A DNA stretch of 64,000 nt from Basidiobolus meristosporus CBS 931.73 (GCA_002104905.1 MCFE01000495.1:1-64000), one strand, 5' to 3'. Counted from the first letter of the stretch, positions 10,191 through 22,287 are shown. The notes: generated from the letters alone by a model not told the origin. A program made the numbers and translations.

Positions 10191-13160
10191 CTTGTTCACT
10201 GGCTACAAGTACAGCTTAAGTAACTGGCCATTTAGTGCATGGTCATTTTCTACTAAAATCCACCAAATGGGTATCAGGTAGGGGGCAGTCTTCCAGAAAG
10301 TCTATTCCCCATTTTTCAAATGATCTTACTGGAACTAAGGGAAGGAGTTCTGCAACTCACTGTGGTTGACCTTGGCTGATTTGGCAACTTGGGGATGTTT
10401 TCACTGGCCTTGCAATATCTTATTCCATTCTGGGCCACCATGCTCTAGCTTTTATGAGGCTATGGGTTCCCTCAATTCCCAGATATTCAAATCCATTGTG
10501 TAGCTGGTGTATTAAGTCCAGGCAAGTAACATAGGGGCAATAGGAAATAGGGCTTCCATCAACAATTTGGTAGAGTGTAGCATTTTGTACTTCAGGTTTG
10601 CTTGCATCATCCCATATAATCCTCTTGACATCTTCATTCACCCCATTAGCAATGGCTGGGTTGTTCAAGTACTTTGGTAACAGGCTGGGCCAATCTGATT
10701 CATACACCAGGCTGAGTTGTCTAACTTGTTCTAGTCATGAAAAGGCACCAGCAACCATGTTGCTTTTCCCAGGGCAGTAGACAATCTCCTGGTCAAATTG
10801 CTGAGTTTACTCACTCCATCTTGTCATTCTTCAAGGTAGTCCCTTCTGAATATAAATATACTTAAGGGAGAGATGATATATCTTTGTAGTGCACTTGACC
10901 CCTTCAATGCAGGATCTTCATATCTTTAAGCGGTGTATTATGGCAAGCTTTTGCTTAACATGCACCAGAATGTTTTGTTCTTCAGAGTTCAGGCTCTTGT
11001 ATTCTAAAGCAGCTGAGTATTGCTCACCTTCAGGTTTTTAGTACAGTACTCCACCAATTGCAAAGTCTGAAGCAATTGTGCAGAGGGTAACCTCTTTTCT
11101 GAAGTCCTGTATTTGTTAGCTTTGCAGCTTGGCAAGCACATTGTTGAGTGTCTGAAAGGCAATCTCACAGGATATGTCCTACTTTAAGGCATTGTCCTTC
11201 TTGAGCATATCAGTCAAACAAGCTGCAATACTTGCAAACAACTTTACAAATATCTGATAATTGGGAACTATTTCAATGTATGATCTGAGCATTGAAATGA
11301 TATGGAGCTGCTTCAGATTCTTGATAACTTCCACTTTATTATGGTCTAAGGTCACTACTGCTGAAACATTGAACTATTTGGTATCATTCTGCGGCTAAAA
11401 ATTTACTCAACAATTCTAGACCAGCCTTGGTCATTGTGGGACTAATTTACAGCTCAAACTTTGCCACTTTCTTCAGATCCATGATCTTATGATTATTCCC
11501 TTATAGTCGGGATCAAATTAGCACTGTTACTAAACATTATGTACTAGCCCTGAAACTGTCACAGAATGCTCCTGAATATTGAGAAACCCTCCTTACTTAG
11601 TGTTACAGCTCTATTACTTCTACAAAGGTATAAATACTGAGCTTCTTTATTCATAAACAACAGCTCAACTATTATCACTATTTCTTGATAAGTTCCTTAT
11701 ATCCCAATCACTTCTTAAATTGCAACAACTACTGTACTAGTTGCTATGTGTGCCAGATACAGGAATGTTCTTTGAAGAGCTTACACTTTGCTAGCTTGCC
11801 ATATAGCTTGTTCTCTTTTAGCTACTTCAAGACCTTGTCTATGTGCACCAGGTGGTCCTCTACTGTCTTGCTGTATATCAATATGTAAACTATGTAGATG
11901 ACCACAAACCTGTCTAGGTACTTCCAGAAGATGGTTTGCATCAAGGTCACAAATGTTGCTTGGGCATTGGTGCAGGAAAACTCATGAATAACTACATGTA
12001 ATGTTCATACTTATTCCTGTGTGCTGTCTTAGGTATATCTTCAGGGCTCACCCTAATTGGTTTGTATCCTGTAGTGAAGTCAATCTTGTTGAATATGGTT
12101 GCTTCATTGAGCTAGTCCAAAAGCTCATCAATCAAAGGTATAGGGTACTTATTGTTTGCAGTAAATGAGTTTTGGGCTCTGTAATTAATACACATCCTGA
12201 GTGTTCTATCCTTTGTTTTTAGCAAAAGCATTGGTGGTCCCCAGGATGACTTACTGGGCCTGGAGTTTTCTTGCTCCAAAACTTGATAAATTTGTCTCTT
12301 CAAATCTTTCAATTACAATGGAATCAACCTGTAAGATGTCTTGTTCACTGGGGGGCTATCTTCTGTGTCAGCACTTTGACTCACATCTCTGACTGATGGT
12401 TGGCTAGCAAGTTCATCTGGAAATATATCTGAATAATTTGTCCAAAGAGTCTGGACTTGCTGGGGTGCTGCAGTAGAGGAATTGCCCTGTGGGACTGCTA
12501 TGAGAACCATCTTTATAACTTTTCTAAGTGATCCGCAAAACTCTGCTATGCTCAATTCACTCTTTTCCAACAAACTGGAATTAACCAAGTTGAAATCCAG
12601 TCTAGCAGGTAGAAGCTCATAGGTCTAGTTGCCTTTTTGGATCTGAGTGGCATGGTTCTGCAATTGATTGATATATTGCAGCTGTATAGCCACGTCTTTC
12701 CAACAACAAGGTCAAATTTGCAGTTTCCAAATATATAGGTCTGCAGGTCTTGTTCATATTCATTGATCATCTTTCATACTTGTTGAGAAATACAGTTGAT
12801 TATGTGAGAGTCCCCACCAGCTACTCAAGCTGAAGTGGATTTGTTAAGTTCCAAGTTGATCCTGCTTTCAAGGCTGGTTGTTCTGACATGTACTTGTGTG
12901 ATGTTCCTGAGTCAATCATAATCTTGTCAGGCACTCCATTGTTTACTCCATTTAAGTAAAATATTTTCCTGAGTTTGATGTCATTTGGGATAAGTACTTG
13001 TCTGTCATATGGAAGTTGAGTTCTGACTCCTCTACAAGCTCAGCTTCCACTGCACTATGTCCTTGGTCTTCACTATGGTGGAAAGTTCCAGTAGACTGAT
13101 ATTTATTTCTTCACTGAGGCCAGTACTTTGAGATTTGCCTATGCTGGCGGCAATTGAAAC
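10191..13160 (-). pseudogene. Ty3/gypsy Pol/Gag remnant (outer gypsy-2, right piece)
   Basis: This continues the integrase cut at 6598. Read on the minus strand from right to left: nucleocapsid-like region (about 13105-13160), protease region (12552-12960), reverse transcriptase N-terminal half with SKSSWGPPMLLLKTKD and RMCINYRAQN (12112-12312) preceded by a linker with DELASQPSVRD, degraded RT/RNase H (about 10800-11500), and the integrase zinc-binding segment with GHSLI-like EGTHSLIKARAWWPRM (10420-10707). A second repeat (11511-11727) is inserted in it. The frames are broken throughout and the 5' LTR and most of gag are missing. Confidence 0.7.
11511..11727 (-). repeat. Dispersed repeat, probable solo LTR (copy 2)
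   Basis: It is nearly identical to bases 1-217 and interrupts the RT region of the outer gypsy element. It ends TTGCAACA, so on the minus strand it starts TGTTGCAA. A clean target duplication is not evident. Confidence 0.5.
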
Positions 13161-13771
13161 AAAGCCCTTGTGGTGTGGCTCCCATTCTCCTAACTGAGCT
13201 ATGTGGAGTTTTGTTATTTGATCCTGACTTAAAATATAACATGGAGATAAATAGTAAAATAGCACTGATACTAACTGGCTAATCAACTGCATTACAAAAA
13301 ATAGTTTATAATAAGACAGCAGGTATCTAGAGAGCTCCTATAGTTACACTTGCCTGACTAAGCCACCAATGGCAAGAAATAGCCCTATGGAAAATTTCAA
13401 ACTTGGAATTCTTCTGATTTTCTGCTGGTTTTCTGCTGGTATTCTAATGGTATTTTGCTGGTATTTAGCTGGTGTTTTTAGTTCAAAATTTCAGAGGAAA
13501 TTTTTGATTGAAGTAATGGGCACCTAATCACTAGATTTGGTATGGATAGTAGTTGACCTAGTCTCCTCCTGGCGTGTTTGTTTGCTTACCTGCTCATAAG
13601 CTAACAATAGCAATATTGAGAGTTGTCAATATTGAAAACTTAGAACTCAGCTGATATTATGATGGTATTTTGCTGGCCTTTTCTTAATTTTTTTTCTTAG
13701 GGTAGATTATGATCTAAATGGCAGCTAAGTTAAATTGTCATTTAGAACAATGGTAAACAAGCCACAAGAAT
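13161..13771. other. Non-coding AT-rich interval with a short CTGGT-rich tandem stretch
   Basis: No gene is recognised. Between about 13420 and 13480 the motif TTTGCTGGT(A/T)TT recurs several times in imperfect tandem, and a further copy lies near 13665. A small open frame at 13032-13292 (minus) shows no motif. Confidence 0.5.
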
Positions 13772-13854
13772 GGAGAAATGGCCAAGTTGGTCTAGGACAT
13801 CACTTCAAGGTCATGTTCTCTTTGAAGGTGTGGGTTTGAATCCTACTCTCTTCA
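13772..13854 (+). tRNA. tRNA-Leu(CAA)-like relic
   Basis: The 83-nt segment has the layout of a long-variable-arm tRNA: acceptor GGAGAAA against TCTCTTC (one mismatch, one G-U), a TGGCCAAG...GGTCTA box-A region, an anticodon-like TTCAAGG, and a good T arm GTGGG-TTTGAAT-CCTAC. The D stem and anticodon stem are imperfect, so it is probably a pseudogene or the head of a tRNA-derived SINE. A short T run (GCTTTT) follows within 10 bases. Confidence 0.5.
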
Positions 13855-14047
13855 TTGCTTTTGGAGTAATTTTGCTTGCTTTTACTCAAGAGTCACATAA
13901 GAGCCAAAGCTAAATTTGATAAATGGCATAGGCAACAGCCACTTAATGTTTTGAACATTTGGATGCTTAGCACAGCCCTTTGAAGTAAACAATAAAAAAG
14001 TTCACTTGTACAAGTATAAAAGTATAAAAGGATCAACATGTAAGACA

Positions 14048-14120
14048 TGCCTTCTGCTGGAATCAAACCAGCAACCTTCTGCTTACTAGGCAGATGCTCT
14101 GACAACTCAGTCAAGGAGGC
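14048..14120 (-). tRNA. tRNA-Thr(AGU)-like gene, probably decayed
   Basis: The 73-nt minus-strand sequence folds as a cloverleaf: acceptor GCCTCCT against AGAAGGC with one C-A mismatch, a perfect anticodon stem TCTGC/GCAGA with loop CTAGTAA (anticodon AGT), and a perfect T arm GCTGG-TTTGATT-CCAGC. The D stem has two mismatches (ACTG against GAGC). It lies in transposon-rich DNA, so a pseudogene is more likely than a working gene. Confidence 0.6.
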
Positions 14121-14478
14121 ATAATACAACAACCCTTTCATATATATATTATCTAAAATTGCCCTTCAGCAACAATGATTAGGTAATGGAGAGCATCATT
14201 GTAGCTGGAAAGCAAGCTCTTTTAGGCCAAAGACAGCAGTGCAAAGGAAGAACAGGCACATGCACACATAACAGAAGAAAATAAGTATTATGTAATGGAG
14301 CAGTTTGGAAGAAAACATCAACATTTAGTATACTCACATGGTCCCCCACCATTGTACTGACTAGGCCATTACCAATCCACCTTCAGAGATTGGACAGGAT
14401 CCAGTATTTTCTGGTATGCATGGTCAATGCTCAAGAGTAATGTATCTCAATTAGTATTTATCTTCAATTATGTTAGGC

Positions 14479-14802
14479 TGTTGCCACTGCAAACAAGTGA
14501 ATCATGTGGTTTTTACACAATGGTTTATTTGAATGTAAAAACAATACTTGTACTTTTACATGGTCTTGGCATGACAAATACATAAAATATGTTAAGGAAG
14601 GTCCCAACAATATATTTGCAAAGTTTGGGGCTGTTTGGGCATCTTTATTAATATTAATATTCTGCATACATAACATTTTAGTAAAGATATTCTAGATGTA
14701 TCCCAACAAAGAATTTAGTCAGTATTCTATAGAATTTGTAGGTAATGATCTAAGTGATTATGTTTGGTGAATTTATAGGTGAAACTATCAATCTTTACAA
14801 TA
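14479..14802 (-). repeat. Diverged copia LTR (copia-B, 3' LTR)
   Basis: It is a strongly diverged, minus-oriented relative of the LTRs at 24841-25190. Shared blocks are the TTTACATGGTCTTGGCAT stretch, GGAAGGTCCCAA and AAGTTTGGGGCTGTTTGG. It ends TTTACAATA, after which the RNase H end of a copia element follows. The left end is approximate. Confidence 0.6.
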
Positions 14803-15929
14803 TACTCACTTAACTAAATGTTCATACTGTTTAGTCCTAATACTGACCTAAGATAATCAAGTTTGTCTTTAGCTACCAGATTGGTGAATATGGCTTCAAT
14901 CATTTCATCTGTAGGCCAGTAAGCTAAACCAACAGCATCACTTTCTATAGCATCATGAATAAGATTATGCCTAATATCTATGTGCTTTGTTTGGGCATGA
15001 AAAGTTGGATTTCAACCCAATTATATACATTACTGATTAGCCTGATACAAAGTAATTGGCATTTTTTGATACAAAACTAAATCTTTAAAATGCTCTCTTA
15101 ACAACATTGCTTCTTTAGTAGATTCACAGGCTACCAAATATTTTATCTTTGTGGTAGAAAGTGCCACAGTTGGCTGCTTTCTTGAATTTTATGAAAGTGT
15201 ACCTTACAGCAAAGTAAGGTGTATCCTGTGATGGATCTACTATCTTATAAGCTTTGTCCCTAAGCAGCATCAGATTATCCCACAAGATCTTGTTCTGGAT
15301 CCTCATAGGTGTACCTTAAGCATTTATCAGCAATTCCTTTCAGGTATTTAAGAATCTGCTTAACTGCTGCAATATGATCAGATCCATAGATATAATTGTG
15401 CTGACTGACAACTCCCACTGAATATGAGATATCTGGACAAGTTCCAAGCTTGATGTATATCAAGCTGCCAATCTTAGATCAATAAGGAAAGTCAGGGCTT
15501 TCAGATGGCACCAAGCTATCTAGATTTGGTTGAGTTTTGACCAAGTTAAGGTTATATCCATTGAGATAGCTGCCGGTTTACAGTCTTCCATTTGGTACTT
15601 CTTTAGTACATCTTAAATATACTTGGATTGTCTTAGTGTAATAGTGTGGGTACCTCTCTCTATGGAGAACTTAATCCCTAAGTAGTAACTGAGTTCCCCT
15701 AGATGGGACATCTGGAACTCTTTAGATATGCTGTATTTAGTCTCTTCCAATGTTGCTGGGTTATTGGTGGCTACAATAAGGTTATCCACATATAGAGCTA
15801 ATAGAACTGGACTTGCTCTATCTGGCTTATAGTATAAACTATAGTCAGCATTACTCCTTTTGAAGCTCAAAGATTCCAAATAAGATTCTATCTTGCAATT
15901 CCTGGCTCTTGGTAATTGTTTGAGCTGTT
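14803..15929 (-). pseudogene. Ty1/copia RT-RNase H remnant (copia-B)
   Basis: Minus-strand fragments match the 3' part of copia pol. The RNase H end lies near 14820-15000, an RNase H/RT part with LGTCPDISYSVGVVSQHN at 15275-15463, and RT with YVDNLIVATNNPATLEETK and HLGELSYYLGIKFSIERG at 15613-15930. The RT box reads YVDN, not the usual YVDD. Homology stops at about 15929, where unrelated sequence begins before copia-A. Confidence 0.75.
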
Positions 15930-15956
15930 TGCCCCTGATCAACACCCTGTTGGATC

Positions 15957-16305
15957 TGTTGTAAAAACTTGAAATTCCACCTAAATATTCACCTAACTTA
16001 GTCACTTAGATCATTACCTACAGATCCTAGAGAATACTGACCAAATTCCTTGTTGGGATTTGCTTAGAATATCTTCACCAAAACATGAGGTACCCAGAAC
16101 ATGAAAACTCTCAAAGTGGTCCAAACAGCCCCAAACCTTGCCCACATATTCTTGGAACCATCCTCAACATATTCTGGGTGTTTGCTTTGCCAAGACCATG
16201 TAAAAGTACCAATACTACTTCAACACTCATTGAATCATCAAGTAAAAACCGCATAAACTACTTGTTCTCCCAATCACTTCCAATATCTCCAAGACTCTTA
16301 CAACA
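15957..16305 (+). repeat. copia-A 5' LTR
   Basis: It begins TGTTGTAAAA and ends CTTACAACA, an 8-bp inverted terminal repeat. It is 349 bp long and aligns with the other copia LTRs. It is followed at 16306 by GGTTGTGAGCCCC, one base different from the family primer-binding site GGTTATGAGCCCC. Confidence 0.85.
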
Positions 16306-16336
16306 GGTTGTGAGCCCCAAGCTGTCACTCTCTGCA

Positions 16337-19300
16337 ATGTCTACTACCGCTATTACTGGAATTTTGCCTTCTGCTGAAAAGTTGCATGGTTCCAACTACC
16401 AAGTGTGGAAGGTGAGGATAAAGATGCTGCTACAAGAAAGAGGCCTTTGGGATATTGTCATGAGAGAAGAATGTCCTCCTAAAAATGTGGGAGAGGAAGT
16501 CTTAAAGTACCAGAAGAAACAACAAAGTGCCTTTAACTGCATTTGCCTTAATGCTAAGGACAAATTGCTAATTCAATGCTCAAGAGCAAAACAACAAAGA
16601 ATGCCTGGAAGGCATTAGAAGACACCTACCACTCATGCTCATCTGCTGAGAAAATGTATCTGCAACAAAAATTCTTTACTACAAAGATGCGGCCAGGAAA
16701 AGAAATGAAAAATCTAATTAACAGAATTTCCCTGCTGGTAGATGATACGGAATCTGTGGGCATACCAACTACTGATGAGGATGTGATAGTTATCATTGTG
16801 AATAGCCTGACAGACAAGTTTCAAGGCCTTGTATTAGCCTTAGAGTCCAGGACTGAAGATTTGACCTTAAATTACATATTTGGAAGGCTCCAGGATGAAG
16901 AATTAAGTAAACCAAGGGCCAATAAGAAGGTAGAAGAGAATGCATTAATAAGCAATTATAACCAACAATGGAGGTACCCAAGACCCTACAAAGGCAACAG
17001 CAACTTGTTTTGCAACTACTGCAAAAGGAAAGGACACACATCAGACTGGTGTCTCAAAAAGAGAGATTATCAGCAAAAGAACACTGAATAGGGAAATGCT
17101 GCAACAACTGAAGATACACTTTTCATATCTGCACTAAATATCATCACAAACAAGGATTCTCAGACATGGTATATTGACTCTGGAGCATCTCAACACTTTA
17201 CACACCAAAAAGAACTTTTTACCCAATATCAAGAAATCCAATAAAGAAGGTTTTCCTGGGTGACAATAGAACACTTGATGTAGTGGGAGAAGGAACTATC
17301 CAAGTAAGCCTAAGAAGCAGTGAAGGAAGTCATACACTGACTTTCAAAGAAGTACTCTATGTACCAGAAATAGCCAAGAACCTACAATCTGTAAGCAAGG
17401 CTACTGAAGATGGACTCAATTTCAACTTTGACAATTCTGGATGCCAGATCACTGATCAAAATGGTGCCCATATTGCTTTGCATATCAGAGAGCAGAGTCT
17501 ATACAAGTTGGCTTAAATTCCATCATATCTGGAAGCCAATATAAGTAACTTAAATGAAGATACACCAATGCTTTGGTACAGGAGATTTGGGCACATTAAT
17601 TTTGATTATTGGTGCAAAATGATCAAAGATCAGCTGATTTCCAGGGTAAAAATTAATATCCCAGATAGTTTGGAGCACCGTGAAGCCTGCATATATGGGA
17701 AACAGGCCAGACAACCACTCAACAGCTCTGGTTTAATTAAAACTAAGAGAAATCAGATCTGATTCACTCAGATCTGTGTGGACCTATACAAAATTTATCC
17801 TTAGGTGGGATGAAGTATTTAATCACTTTTATTGATGATTATACAAGATAAACATGGTTCTACTTCATGGAGAGAAAGGAAGAAGCTCTGTCTAAGTTCA
17901 GGGAGTTTACAGCCATGGTGGAGAGAGAAACTGGTGAAAAAATCAAGAAAATATGCTCTGACAATGGTGGAGAATATACCTCAAAACTCTTCATCCACTT
18001 CTGCAAAATTCATGGGAATAAGAAAGAGACTACTGTACCATACTCCCTACAGCAAAATGGAGTAGCAGAGCATGCTAACAGACTAATAACTGATACTGCA
18101 AGATCTACAATCCATGATCAAAAATTATCGTATATTTTTGGGAGGAAATAGTTGCTACAGCTGTATACCTTAAAAATAGGAATTATAACAGAATACTTTG
18201 TAATTCTACTCCATTTGAAACATGGTATGGGTACAGACCAAGTGCAGAACATCTAAGAATATTTGGGTGTACAGCATATGCCAAGAAACTGCCCAGAAAG
18301 CAGTCAAGATGTGAGCCAAAAAGTGTAAAATGCATATTTTTGGGCTACTACAATGAGAGTAAAGCATACAGACTCTACAATACCAAAGCAAAGAAGCTAA
18401 TCAAGTCCAGGGATGTGTTGTTTGATGAAAATATCAAGATTTTCACAAAAAATGACATTGGATGATGATGAAAATCCAATCTCAAATCCACCAATTGTCA
18501 TGATTGAATCAGAGCAAAAAAAATGAGAATTTTCTCACTCCAGAGGACTTTACAACTCTGGTTCAGCCAGAATCAGTGCCCAGGAATATCCTAGATGTGA
18601 TCATTCTAGTATCAAATGCCCAGAGATCCAATTGGACAAGAAGTAGCGCAAATACTATATCAATGTGGGTACAAACTTAGCCTATGCCTACTCAGTCCAT
18701 ATTGATGAGCCCCGGACTTTAAAAGAGGCTCTAAATAGCCCTCAGACAAAGTTTTGGAGATCTGCAATGACCAATGAATACTAGGCCCTGATGGAAAATC
18801 AAACTTGGGACTTAGTCAAATTACGAATCAACCAAAAATCAATCGGGTGCAGATGAGTTTTCAAGACAAAATAAAAGGCTGATGGTACAGTTGAAAGATC
18901 CAAAGCAAGACTTGTAGCCAAAGGATACCCTCAAACAAAAGGACTTGACTATACTGAGACCTTTGCATCAGTAGCCAAGTTGATTCCATCAGATCAATAT
19001 TGGCTATTGCAGCCAAAAATAAGTTTTTTATTAATCAAATGGATGTAAAAGCTGCATTTTTGAATGGAGAACTTGATGAGGATGTGTATATAGACCAGCC
19101 TGATGGGTTTGTTGACCAAGATAACCCCCTTTTGGTCTGCAAGCTTAAAAAGTCACTATATGGTCTCAAACAATCACTGAGAGCCTGGAATTGCAAGATA
19201 GATTCTTATTTGGAATCTTCAAGTTCCAAAAGGAGTAATGCTGACTATAGTATATACTCTAAGCCAGATAGAGCAAATCCAGCTCAATTAGCTCTATATG

Positions 19301-20276
19301 TGGATAACCTTTTTATAGCTGCCAATAACCCAGCAACATTGGAAGAGACTAAATACAGCCTATCTAAAGAGTTCCAGATGTCTCATCAAGGGGGGCTCAG
19401 TTACTACTTAGGGATTAAGTTCTCCATAGACAGAGGTACCCAGACTATTGCCCTAAGCCAATCCAAGTATATTTAAGATATACTAAAGAAGTACCAAATG
19501 GAAGACTGTCAACCAGCAGCTACCTTAATGGAGATAACCTTAACTTGGTCAAAACTCAACCAAATCAAGAGAGCTTGGTGCCATCTGAAAGCCCTGACTT
19601 TCCTTATTGATCTATGATGGCCAGTCTGATATACATCATGCTTGGAACATGTACAGATATCTCATATTCAGTGGTAGTTGTCAGCCAACACAATCAGAAC
19701 TATGGATCTGATCATATTGCAGCAGTTAAGCAGATTTTTAGATACCCAAAAGGAACTGCTAGTATCTGCTTAAGATATACTTATAAGGAGTCAAGACAGG
19801 ATCTTGTGGTATACTTTGATGCTGATTGGGAACAAAATTTAGAAGACTGAATATCCACCACAGGATACACCTTTCTTTACTGTCAAGGAGCAATTTCATG
19901 GAGCTCAAGAAAGCAACCAACCATAGCACTTTCAACCACAGAGGCAGAGTACATGGCAGCCTGTGAAGCTGCAAAAGAAGCAATATGGTTAAGAAAGCTT
20001 TTTACAGACTTAGGCCTACCTCAAAAAATGCCTATTACTTTATTCCAAGATAATCAAGGATGTATACATCCATGTAGAAATTCAACTTTTCATGCTAGAA
20101 CCAAGCACATAGATATTAGACATCATTTCATATGTGAAGCTATAGAGAATAGCTTAGTTAGCTTAGTTTACTGTCCTACAGATGAAATGATTGCAGACAT
20201 ATTTACCAAACCATTAGCTACTGACAAGTTTAAATATCTTAGGCCAAAATATAGGACTAGTCAGTATGAACATTGA
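16337..20276 (+). pseudogene. Ty1/copia Gag-Pol, frameshifted (copia-A)
   Basis: The frame starts ATG at 16337 (MSTTAITG). Gag carries SNYQVWKVRIKMLL and a CCHC knuckle CNYCKRKGHTSDWC (about 17008-17050). It is broken by a small deletion near 16590 and by a TAG near 17089 where copia-G has a TAT codon. Protease keeps YIDSGASQHF (about 17170). Integrase keeps SDNGGEYTS (about 17955) but has several stops. RT (19000-19476) has the box YVDNLFIA. RNase H (19614-20276) ends with CPTDEMIADIFTKPL. At least five lesions make it non-autonomous. Confidence 0.85.
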
Positions 20277-20288
20277 GCTGAGTGGGAG

Positions 20289-20850
20289 TGTTGTAAAAAT
20301 TTGGAATTCCACCTATAGATTCACCTAACTTAGTCACTTAGATCATTACCTTCAAATCCTAGAGAATACTGACCAAATTCCTTGTCAGGATTTTCTTAGA
20401 ATATTTTCACCAAAATACCAGTCACCCAGAACATGAAAATTCTCAAAGTTGTCCAAACAGCCCCAAACTTTGCACACATGTTCTTGGGACCTTCCTTAAC
20501 CTACTCTATGTGTTTGTTATGCAAGACCATGTAAAAGTATAGGTACAACTTTTACATTCAATAAATCATTAGACTTGTTCCATCATTCCAGCTGATCATA
20601 GTGCCCAATAGTGCCATAGCATCCCAGATGGTGCCTGATCATGCCACAGAGTGCCAGATGGTGCCATACAGTGCTAATTTTGGATCAAAATTGACATGCA
20701 TATGACCCTAAAATATCAAATTAATAACAAAATATACAGCACTCTCTGGCACTATGATCAATGGCACAATGGAACAAGTCTATTAAGTGAAAACCACATA
20801 ATCTACTTGTTCTCCCAGTCACTTCCAAAATCTCCAAGAGTCCTACAGCA
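20289..20850 (+). repeat. copia-A 3' LTR, interrupted by a MITE
   Basis: It begins TGTTGTAAAA and ends CCTACAGCA. Without the 211-bp insertion and its 3-bp duplication at 20571-20784 it is about 350 bp, like the other LTRs. Confidence 0.85.
20571..20781. mobile_element. 211-bp MITE with 13-bp perfect TIRs and ATT target duplication
   Basis: It begins AGACTTGTTCCAT and ends ATGGAACAAGTCT, exact inverted repeats of 13 bp. The flanks read AATCATT before and ATTAAGTG after, while intact LTRs read AATCATTAAGTG, so ATT is duplicated. The interior is non-coding and full of short GTGCC/GGCAC motifs. A 3-bp duplication would fit a PIF/Harbinger-like or CACTA-like transposase, but no autonomous partner is visible. 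Confidence 0.8.
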
Positions 20851-22287
20851 ATCTGATCCGTGTCAATGCAATCCAAGATGCATCATTCAAGATATATGGA
20901 AAACTCAACAATCACATTGGCTTTCATATATATCTCATATAAGACTAGGTTGATGCCAATATACTACTGTATAAGTATCCAGATCTGTCACTATGGTCCC
21001 TATACCATGTCTCAACTCATCTTTAGTACAACCCAGACAAAACCTATCCCCCAGCTCACAAGCATGGTCTGGATCACAAAAGTCAATGTCAAATTCATTT
21101 GAGTTCTTGCCAAGTAATTTTATTATGGCTCAAATGACTATGATGAGCCTTCACACAGATGTGTAAGGACTACTCATTAATCTGGCGGAATTGGGTAACT
21201 GAGAGAGTTGACAGCAATGGAAGAATCTAAGTAGAAAGCTGTGACATGAGTTATACATTGCAATGCCAGCAGATATATAGCAAGATATATAGCAAGTCAA
21301 GTATTGAAATTGAGTATGAGCTCAGAGTGAGGGGATGGGATGAGGAAGCTGCAGGCAAGCAATTCTGTGCGCTATTTGCACAGTATGGGCTGGACACATC
21401 TGTTTGTGCCTCAACTTTGGGAACCAAAGAGATTTTGAATGAGCTTTTGCCTTAAATGACTAATGTACCATGTGATATTTTAGTAGAGCTAAGTGGCTTC
21501 CTAGAACAACACACACAGCACTTATCAAGGTCACAGTTCCTTGGTATCTGACTGAGAGTAAGTGAGTACCTTAAGGAATCAGAAGGTGTACTTCAAGAGG
21601 AAGAATTCAGAACACACACAACAGCATTTAGATTGCACCAGCATTCCTTGCTGGATTTCTTACTATCCCCTGCAATGTTGGCATGCTGGCACATATCAGT
21701 CCAATCTACACCAACACCCCTTGCAACAGTGCCCCACATTGAGTCAACATGCATGCCTCAGAGCAAAACTACCAGAGCTCACCAAACTGCTCATTTAGAC
21801 ATAAGTCCATTGGAGTGGGCCAAGTTGCATCAGTATGTAACATCACATCAAACTCAGCCTAGGGTTATGCCAATGCATCAAATTGTGCTTGCACAAGCTG
21901 GCACACCTGAACAGCAGCAAGTTACTTCTGGTGAACTGACAGACAATGACCATCATGAAGTGCCTCCACCACCAGAGCCTTTGGCAAGTAAAAGAATACA
22001 TCAGCACATGGCACTTCAGGCTTATTCTTACATATTGTCTGGAGTAGTTCAGCGCAGCCAGGCTCCAGCATTGCGCTCATCAGCTAGGTGGCAAAATACT
22101 GATTACAAGTACATAAGTAGTCAAGATGATAGTCAATAAGGAAGTAGTTCAGGTGTGCAAAGTGACTCACTACCAAAGACTACTAGAGTAATCCCTGAGA
22201 GAAAAAAACCTAGAAAAAGATGATGCAATTGCATTGAATTGTTACCATTTGTCATGCTCTAAATAGCACTTTTTTTTCAATCTAATG
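20851..22287. other. Unrecognised sequence with a Pro/His/Gln-rich open frame
   Basis: This is the sequence into which copia-A inserted; it appears to continue from 15930-15953. It contains an open frame at 21633-22139 (plus, about 168 codons) rich in His, Gln and Pro, with EVPPPPEPL and LDISPLEWAKLHQYV. After its TAA the same frame continues to a basic end RKKPRKR at about 22200-22221. A shorter frame at 21246-21455 has GWDEEAAGKQFCALFAQYGLD. I recognise no family; it may be a broken gene or part of an unknown transposon. Confidence 0.4.

Larger units (their letters stand above)
15957..20850 (+). mobile_element. Ty1/copia element copia-A, two LTRs, defective
   Basis: A full-length but broken copia element of about 4.9 kb including a MITE in its 3' LTR. 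The 5' LTR is 15957-16305 and the 3' LTR 20289-20850. The domain order Gag-protease-integrase-RT-RNase H is typical of Ty1/copia. The five bases after the element are ATCTG (20851-20855). The same ATCTG occurs at 15954-15958, overlapping the LTR start, which fits a 5-bp target duplication after a 2-bp contraction of the TGTG junction. Confidence 0.85.

Noticed and set aside
13893-14141. Minus-strand 82-codon frame covering 14048-14120
   Set aside because: Most of it is read-through of the tRNA-Thr-like sequence.
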